In this document: positions 59,005 to 64,000 of the stretch, one piece after another | How positions within the stretch are numbered: the first letter of the stretch is position 1 | Layout of the letters: each line of letters starts with the position of its first letter | From: Betaproteobacteria bacterium | GTDB lineage: Bacteria; Pseudomonadota; Gammaproteobacteria; Burkholderiales; Rhodocyclaceae | DNA: 64,000 nucleotides | Direction of reading: 5' to 3' | Assembly (NCBI GenBank): GCA_009779265.1 | Contig: WREP01000006.1 | Location: forward strand, 1-64,000 | Notes under the pieces: generated by a model | The model's database searches: none | What the model was told of the DNA's origin: nothing | Seen by the model: the letters and a program-made list of their open reading frames with translations, nothing else | Program-made: the position numbers and the translations under genes

Positions 59005-61041
59005 ATGCGGGCTTCTTCTTATCCATCATCAGCCACGCCGGGCTTACGCGCCACGCGCACATTCCTGGCGCTGCTCGCCGCTGCTTTGTGCCAGTTCCTC
59101 GCCGCCGCCCCTGCATGGTCGGCGCCCCTTGCCCAGGCGACGCGCCTCATCACGGCAAACGGCGAAGTCGTCGATTACTACTTTCTTGCCGCCGATGCGG
59201 CCACGGTACGCGATGCGCTACTGGATTCGATTCCATCCGGCAAAAGCAGCACGGAAGGAGAGTGGGAAGATGTCGGCACGACATTGGCGAAGATGCCTTA
59301 CGAGCAGATGCGCTATGGCTGGATCAAAGCGGCGGTCGCGAACCGGCCGGACATTCGCGCCGCGCTGCTGGCCAAGCTGGCGGCCGAGCAACAGGCAGGT
59401 CTTGCCACGCCGCAAGTGCGCGCGGCCGTCGCTGCTGGCGTCATCACCCCCGCCGAAATCGAGCGTTTTTTCGAGACCACGCGCAATCAGCGCCATGTCG
59501 GTAACGACATTTATGAACTCGAACGGCAAGCCTTCGCCGCCGAACACATCCGGCGTTGGCGCTATTTCCGCTATCACGGGAAGTACAGCGATGATTTGCT
59601 GGTCATGGACCTGATGCCCATATTGCGGCGCGGACCGATGACCCTGCTGCGGGTCACCGGCAGCAAAAGCAGCCTGGTCGGACGCGAGTTCCACCTGTTT
59701 TCTCGTCGCGGCCGTTACGTGCATCTCGATCCGCATATCAGGCGTATATACGAAGATTCCTATCATCTGGATAGCGCCATCGCCACGGCCCTCGCCAAGT
59801 TGACCGCCACATTCCCGGCAGTGGACGAAAAAAACGCGAACGCCCTGCGGGACGCGCTCCGTGAAGACGGCGGCGAAGACCTTCCCGAGTTGCGCGATGG
59901 CACGCAGGCTGAACCGCAAGCCCTGCTTGCGTTCGATCTGCCTGCCGATGAGAAGGAATTACGCGCGGGACTCAGTGCCGACGAAGCCTTTCGCCTATTG
60001 ACCCTGCCCGATGGCAGTGTGTTCGTTGCCGGGCGTGTTTCCCATCGCTACACACTGGAACAAGGCCAGATCCGGCGCGAGGCGGTGCGCGCGCGATTCG
60101 GCGCGGGCCACGGCGTCGCCGGTGAGGATACCAAAGCTGGCATCCAGGTGGACCGGCTGGGTGTCGTTTGGGGGCGTACCCACGCCGACGATGGCAGCGA
60201 TCAGTTTGCATCGTGGTCGCCGGCAAGGGGAATGCGACGCTATTCCCTGGCCTCGGCCTGGGATCAAAAGACGGGCATCAATCACCGAGCGGGCATCGAC
60301 GATCTGGATAACAACTGGACCATAACCGCCGACGGCGGCGTGGCCATACATGCTTACACCGGCAATATTTTCTTGCTCAAACCCGGAAACACCCGTATTC
60401 GGACCATTGAATCGGACGCCCACTTGCGGCGGGAAGCCATCGAGGCCCTGGGATACAACTACGGCAAGCAATACCCTTCCAACCGCATCCGCCTGGGCGA
60501 TGGTCTGTTGTGGGCGGCGGATGCCGCGCTCTATGCCGTGTCGCCCGAAACGGGAAAGGTGGTGGATTTCGCGCCCGCCACGGTCAGTCAGTTGTTTTTT
60601 GGCAGCCGCGCGGCGGGTTGGGTCATGGCCATGGCCTCACGCCCCCCGGATGGGCATTCTCGCCCGGTCTTGCGCGTGGCCGATCTGGCCAGCGGTCTGC
60701 CCCGCTACGATCTGTACTTTGGCGGCAGCATGTCCACCGCGGCCCGCACGGCCAATGGCCGGTTGTTTGCCGTCAGCGATAAAGACTCGCTGACCGTGTT
60801 CGATATGCAAAGCGGCACGCCGGTGGCGCGACTCAATGCCCCGGAAGATTACAAATTTCTGGATGTCGCTTTTTCCTGGGATGGGAGCCGCTTGTGGGCC
60901 TATACATTCACCTACGGCAGCGCCAAGCCCAACAAACTCGTGGCATGGGACATTCCGCAGCCTTTACGCGATCCGGTATCAAACGCTGGCGACGCGCGTC
61001 CGGACAAAATGCGCTGCAATGTCACGTCTTCTTGCTGGTAA
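59005..61041 (+). CDS. Large secreted protein of unknown function
   Basis: I do not recognise this 678-aa protein. Signal peptide ends near AWSA-PLA (residues 19-40). Region 45-330 is mixed alpha/beta (VDYYFLAADAATVRDALLDS, WRYFRYHGKYSDDLLVMDLM). From about 330 to the end short repeating units with G-D-G/W-D signatures (LTLPDGSVFVAGRVSHRY, GLLWAADAALYAVSPETGK, SWDGSRLWAYTFTYGS) suggest a beta-propeller. Two terminal cysteines. ATGs at 58984, 58945 and 58915 are possible starts. It separates ruvB and ybgC, which often adjoin. Confidence 0.7.
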   Translation: MRASSYPSSATPGLRATRTFLALLAAALCQFLAAAPAWSAPLAQATRLITANGEVVDYYFLAADAATVRDALLDSIPSGKSSTEGEWEDVGTTLAKMPYEQMRYGWIKAAVANRPDIRAALLAKLAAEQQAGLATPQVRAAVAAGVITPAEIERFFETTRNQRHVGNDIYELERQAFAAEHIRRWRYFRYHGKYSDDLLVMDLMPILRRGPMTLLRVTGSKSSLVGREFHLFSRRGRYVHLDPHIRRIYEDSYHLDSAIATALAKLTATFPAVDEKNANALRDALREDGGEDLPELRDGTQAEPQALLAFDLPADEKELRAGLSADEAFRLLTLPDGSVFVAGRVSHRYTLEQGQIRREAVRARFGAGHGVAGEDTKAGIQVDRLGVVWGRTHADDGSDQFASWSPARGMRRYSLASAWDQKTGINHRAGIDDLDNNWTITADGGVAIHAYTGNIFLLKPGNTRIRTIESDAHLRREAIEALGYNYGKQYPSNRIRLGDGLLWAADAALYAVSPETGKVVDFAPATVSQLFFGSRAAGWVMAMASRPPDGHSRPVLRVADLASGLPRYDLYFGGSMSTAARTANGRLFAVSDKDSLTVFDMQSGTPVARLNAPEDYKFLDVAFSWDGSRLWAYTFTYGSAKPNKLVAWDIPQPLRDPVSNAGDARPDKMRCNVTSSCW

Positions 61042-61130
61042 TCGCGCCCCAAACCATCCGACGGCGGCAAGAAGCGCGCCGGCCGGCCGGGCCGGCGGCC
61101 CGAAAACACGTCGTTACAATTCCGCGCCCG

Positions 61131-61136
61131 GCGCAC
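61131..61136 (+). promoter_or_regulatory. Candidate -10 box of the tol operon
   Basis: TAAAAT-like hexamer about 61138-61144 just before the ybgC ATG (61151), with TTACAA about 19 bp upstream. Spacing is poor and the transcript would be nearly leaderless, so this is weak. Confidence 0.2.
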
Positions 61137-61150
61137 GGTAAAATCCCGCG

Positions 61151-61579
61151 ATGCGATCCGCGCCCAGCCCCAATCCCACTGCCTTTACCCTCCCCGTCCG
61201 TGTCTATTACGAGGACACCGATGCCGGCGGCGTCGTCTACTACGCCAATTACCTGCGCTTTTTCGAACGTTGCCGTACCGAGTGGATGCGCCAGATCGGT
61301 TACGATCAGTCGGCGCTGGCCGTCGAGGCCGGCATCGGTTTCGTCGCCCGCAAGGCGAGTTGCGAATACCGGCGGCCGGCCCGTCTCGACGACTGCCTGA
61401 CGGTCGGCCTCGAAGTGGAGAAATTGACCCCGGTGCGCATCGTTTTTCGCCAGCAGGTGCGCCGTGGCGACGAGGAACTGGTCGTTGGCAGCGTCGAAAT
61501 CGCCTGCGTCAATATGACCACGATGCGTCCGGCGCCGATTCCCGATGACCTGTATCGCCAGTTGGAAATGCTTAAATGA
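61151..61579 (+). CDS. ybgC: Tol-Pal-associated acyl-CoA thioesterase
   Basis: A 142-aa hotdog-fold thioesterase. Catalytic aspartate region YYEDTDAGGVVYYANYLRFF, ERCRTEWMRQIGYDQS, with the C-terminal DDLYRQLEML. First gene of the tol-pal operon; its stop overlaps tolQ (ATGA). Confidence 0.95.
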   Translation: MRSAPSPNPTAFTLPVRVYYEDTDAGGVVYYANYLRFFERCRTEWMRQIGYDQSALAVEAGIGFVARKASCEYRRPARLDDCLTVGLEVEKLTPVRIVFRQQVRRGDEELVVGSVEIACVNMTTMRPAPIPDDLYRQLEMLK

Positions 61580-62253
61580 ATGTCACCCAGGATCTTTCCA
61601 TCCTCCATCTGATTCTCGAGGCCAGCGCCGTCGTCCAGGCCGTGATGGTGCTGCTGGCCGTCGTCTCGCTCATGTCCTGGTATTACATTTTCATGAAGTG
61701 GTTCGCCGTGCGTCAGGCGCGCGCCAAGACCGAGGGCTTCGAGCGCGATTTCTGGTCCGGCGGCGATCTCAATACCCTGTTCCAGGGCGCCACCGCCGCC
61801 CGCCACAACAGCGGCTCGATGGAGCGCATCTTCGCCGCCGGTTTTCGCGAATTCACCAAACTGCGCGGCCAGAAGAATCTCGACGCCAAGGATGTCATCG
61901 ACGGCTCGCGCCGCGCCATGCGCGCCACTTTCCAGCGCGAGATGGATACTCTGGAAGCGCATCTCGCCTTTCTCGCCTCGGTCGGCTCGGTGTCGCCCTA
62001 CGTCGGCCTGTTCGGCACCGTCTGGGGCATCATGCACGCCTTTCGCGGGCTGGCCAATGTCGGTCAGGCGACCCTGGCGACCGTCGCGCCGGGCATCGCC
62101 GAGGCTCTGGTCGCCACCGCCATCGGCCTGTTCGCGGCGATTCCGGCGGTGCTGGCCTACAACCGCTTTTCACACGACATCGACCGGCTGGCGACGCGCT
62201 ATGAGTCCTTCATGGAGGAATTTTCCAACATCCTCCAGCGGCAGATGCGGTAA
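61576..62253 (+). CDS. tolQ: Tol-Pal system protein TolQ
   Basis: A 225-aa inner-membrane proton-channel subunit of the MotA/ExbB family. TM1 about 15-40 (VVQAVMVLLAVVSLMSWYYI), TM2 and TM3 after about 125 (VSPYVGLFGTVWGIMHAF, GIAEALVATAIGLFAAIPAV). It energises TolA to constrict the outer membrane at division. Confidence 0.97.
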   Translation: MNVTQDLSILHLILEASAVVQAVMVLLAVVSLMSWYYIFMKWFAVRQARAKTEGFERDFWSGGDLNTLFQGATAARHNSGSMERIFAAGFREFTKLRGQKNLDAKDVIDGSRRAMRATFQREMDTLEAHLAFLASVGSVSPYVGLFGTVWGIMHAFRGLANVGQATLATVAPGIAEALVATAIGLFAAIPAVLAYNRFSHDIDRLATRYESFMEEFSNILQRQMR

Positions 62254-62259
62254 ATCGCC

Positions 62260-62655
62260 ATGCGCCAGCGCCGCCTGAAAAACGAGATCAACGTCGTGCC
62301 CTACATCGACGTCATGCTGGTGCTGCTCGTCATCTTCATGGTGGCGGCGCCGATGATGTCCACCGGCTCGGTGGATTTGCCGCAAACCGGCACCGCGCCG
62401 CAAAAGCCGGACAAGTACCTGAAGGTGCAGATCCAGCGCGACGGCGCGCTGTCGCTTTTCGACGCCGAGGGCAAGGAGCGCCCGGTGGCCGGATTGAAGG
62501 CGCTGAAAGCCGAGTTGCAGGCCCACGCCAGCGACAAGCTGCCGATCCTGATCGCCGGCGACAAGGACACGCCCTACAGAAACGTCATCGAGACGCTCGA
62601 CGAGGTCAAAAAGGCCGGTTTCACGCGCGTCGGCCTGGAAACAGGGGTCAAGTAA
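62260..62655 (+). CDS. tolR: Tol-Pal system protein TolR
   Basis: A 131-aa protein of the ExbD/TolR family. Single helix with the proton-carrying aspartate in NVVPYIDVMLVLLVIFMVAA, followed by a periplasmic dimerisation domain ending TRVGLETGVK. Six bases after tolQ. Confidence 0.96.
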   Translation: MRQRRLKNEINVVPYIDVMLVLLVIFMVAAPMMSTGSVDLPQTGTAPQKPDKYLKVQIQRDGALSLFDAEGKERPVAGLKALKAELQAHASDKLPILIAGDKDTPYRNVIETLDEVKKAGFTRVGLETGVK

Positions 62656-62661
62656 AGGCTC

Positions 62662-63360
62662 ATGGTCGAAGAGAAGCGTCCGGAACCCGGCAAGAAATCC
62701 GCGCTGCTGCTGACCGTGCTGGTGCACGGCGCACTGATCGCCGCGCTTTTTCTCGGCGTGCAGTGGAAGCGCAGCCAGACGGAGGCGCTGGAAGTGGAAT
62801 TGTGGTCGCCGCCGGTGGCGGTGACGCCGCCACCCCCGCCAGTAGTAAAGCCGAAGCCGGAGCCGCCCAAGGTCGAGCCGGAAGCGCCGAAGAAACCGGA
62901 TATCGTGGTCAAGGAAGAGCCCAAGCCGAAAAAGCCGGAGCCGGTGGAAAAAAAGCCGCCGCCGCCCCCGCCCATCTCATTCAAGGAACAACTGGCGCGC
63001 GAGGAGCGCCAGGCTCAGGCTCGGCTGGACGCCCAAATCGAGGCCGAGCAGCGCGCCACCGCTAGCCAACGCGCCCTTGCCAACGACCAGATAAGCTATG
63101 CCGGCAAGATTCGCGGCAAGATTCGCGGCAACATCGTGCTGCCGCCCGGCATTGCCGGCAACCCGGAAGCCATGTTCGCCGTCACCCAGTTGCCGACCGG
63201 CGAAGTGCTGGCGGTAAGTCTGAAACGTTCGAGCGGCAACGCCGCGCTCGATGCCGCCATCGAGCGGGCGATCCTGAAATCCTCGCCGCTGCCCAAGCCG
63301 GATAACCCGGCGGTGTTCTACCGCGAGCTGGAAATCAAATATTGGCCCTTTGAAGAGTAA
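62662..63360 (+). CDS. tolA: Tol-Pal system protein TolA (short form)
   Basis: A 232-aa protein. N-terminal helix (ALLLTVLVHGALIAALFLGV), Pro/Lys-rich segment about 55-105 (PPPPPVVKPKPEPPKVEPEA), a short coiled coil about 108-140 (REERQAQARLDAQIEAEQRA), and a C-terminal TonB-like domain (AMFAVTQLPTGEVLAVSLKR). Much shorter than E. coli TolA (421 aa). A 12-bp tandem duplication encodes KIRGKIRG. Confidence 0.92.
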   Translation: MVEEKRPEPGKKSALLLTVLVHGALIAALFLGVQWKRSQTEALEVELWSPPVAVTPPPPPVVKPKPEPPKVEPEAPKKPDIVVKEEPKPKKPEPVEKKPPPPPPISFKEQLAREERQAQARLDAQIEAEQRATASQRALANDQISYAGKIRGKIRGNIVLPPGIAGNPEAMFAVTQLPTGEVLAVSLKRSSGNAALDAAIERAILKSSPLPKPDNPAVFYRELEIKYWPFEE

Positions 63361-63391
63361 AATTCCGCGAAATTTGTAGAGAATCCGTCCC

Positions 63392-64000
63392 ATGCTCCGA
63401 GTTTTCCGCTCCTTTCTCCTGTTTTTCGGCCTTCTGGCCGCCACGCTCGCCCAGGCGCAACTGTCGATCGAGATTACCGGCGCTGGCGCCAACCGCATTC
63501 CGGTCGCCATTCCCAATCTGGCCGGCGACGAGGTCGCCGCCCGCATCATCGCCGCGACGGTGCGCGCCGACCTGGAGCGCAGCGGCCTGTTCAGTCTGGT
63601 CGATGCCCGGGATGCCGATCTCGACGAGAATTCGCCCATCGCCTACGCCGACTGGAAGAGCCGCGGCGCCGACGCCATCGCCGCCGGCAGCGTACGCCGC
63701 GCCGCCGATGGTCGGATGGAGGCGCGCTTTCGCCTCTACGACACGCAGAAGGAAGAATCCCTGGGCGGCGCTGCCTACGTCACCGGCAGCGATCAATTGC
63801 GCGCCGCCGGCCATCGCATCGCCGACTTCATTTACGAGAAACTGACCGGCGAAAAGGGCGTTTTTTCCACCCGCATCGCCTACGTGGTCAAATCCCGCGG
63901 CCAGTACCTCCTGCAAATCGCCGACGCCGACGGCCAGGGCGCCGCCACCGCGCTGACTTCCGCCGAGCCGATCATCTCGCCGGTGTGGTCGCCGGATGGC
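63392..64000 (+). CDS. tolB: Tol-Pal system beta-propeller protein TolB, N-terminal part (cut by window edge)
   Basis: Periplasmic protein that links Pal to the inner-membrane Tol complex. The first 203 codons run to the window edge without a stop. Signal peptide 1-22 (MLRVFRSFLLFFGLLAATLA), N-terminal domain ITGAGANRIPVAIPNLAGDE, and first propeller blade ending SAEPIISPVWSPDG. Confidence 0.95.
   Translation, partial: MLRVFRSFLLFFGLLAATLAQAQLSIEITGAGANRIPVAIPNLAGDEVAARIIAATVRADLERSGLFSLVDARDADLDENSPIAYADWKSRGADAIAAGSVRRAADGRMEARFRLYDTQKEESLGGAAYVTGSDQLRAAGHRIADFIYEKLTGEKGVFSTRIAYVVKSRGQYLLQIADADGQGAATALTSAEPIISPVWSPDG

Overview
The window is GC-rich (roughly 65 percent by eye), gene-dense chromosomal DNA from a betaproteobacterium, most like the Rhodocyclales (Dechloromonas, Azonexus, Azospira, Propionivibrio and Accumulibacter relatives). 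The reasons are the neighbourhoods (tRNA-Tyr/Gly/Thr-tuf; dacC-dat-ybeD-lipB-lipA; hemC-hemD-hemX-hemY; algZ-algR beside argH; prfA-prmC-grxD; ftsY-ftsE-ftsX opposite two M16 proteases and rsmD-coaD-ferredoxin; ruvC-ruvA-ruvB followed by ybgC-tolQRAB), a PhaM-type PHB-granule protein, and a PEP-CTERM protein behind a sigma-54 promoter. This taxonomic call is an inference from gene content and order. No phage, insertion sequence, rRNA operon or CRISPR array is visible. Most of the window is housekeeping, and no complete new defence or biosynthetic system is evident.

Layout. 1-0.9 kb: start of tuf behind three tRNAs with an excellent promoter, then a small c-type cytochrome. 1-8.5 kb: ilvD, lgt, a VOC protein, a GAF-PAS protein, htpX and an NhaR-like regulator. 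7.3-11.2 kb: cell-wall carboxypeptidase, D-amino-acid aminotransferase and the lipoate genes. 11.2-13 kb: PEP-CTERM protein and two small envelope proteins. 13-21.3 kb: CoA-transferase, rRNA methyltransferase, HemJ, SDR protein, membrane methyltransferase and a two-component pair with overlapping 3' ends. 21.4-25.5 kb: PhaM, NfeD/SPFH pair, CorC-type protein and an OmpA-like lipoprotein.

25.5-40.9 kb holds a split version of the argH-algZ-algR-hemC-hemD cluster known from other proteobacteria. hemCDXY lie at one end and argH/algZ/algR at the other. About 8 kb between them carries a TPMT-type methyltransferase, an AT-rich orphan membrane protein, pepN, a receiver protein, and a four-gene module whose coding regions overlap by 4 bp at each junction, next to a membrane-bound AraC regulator. 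40.9-48.8 kb: a Ser/Thr kinase with a cyclic-nucleotide-type domain coupled to argH, OsmC, prfA-prmC-grxD, a diguanylate cyclase in reverse orientation between prfA and hemA, and hemA.

48.8-64 kb: a lipoprotein, ftsX/E/Y, the M16 pair, rsmD, coaD, a ferredoxin, ruvCAB with a transporter between ruvA and ruvB, a large unrecognised secreted protein, and the Tol-Pal operon running off the end in tolB. Six tetrapyrrole genes (hemJ, hemY, hemX, hemD, hemC, hemA) lie within about 32 kb. Three palindromic intergenic repeats (4275-4381, 54147-54220, 55567-55649) are the main non-coding structures. No gap between genes exceeds 300 bases; the longest (24706-24973) holds nothing I can name.
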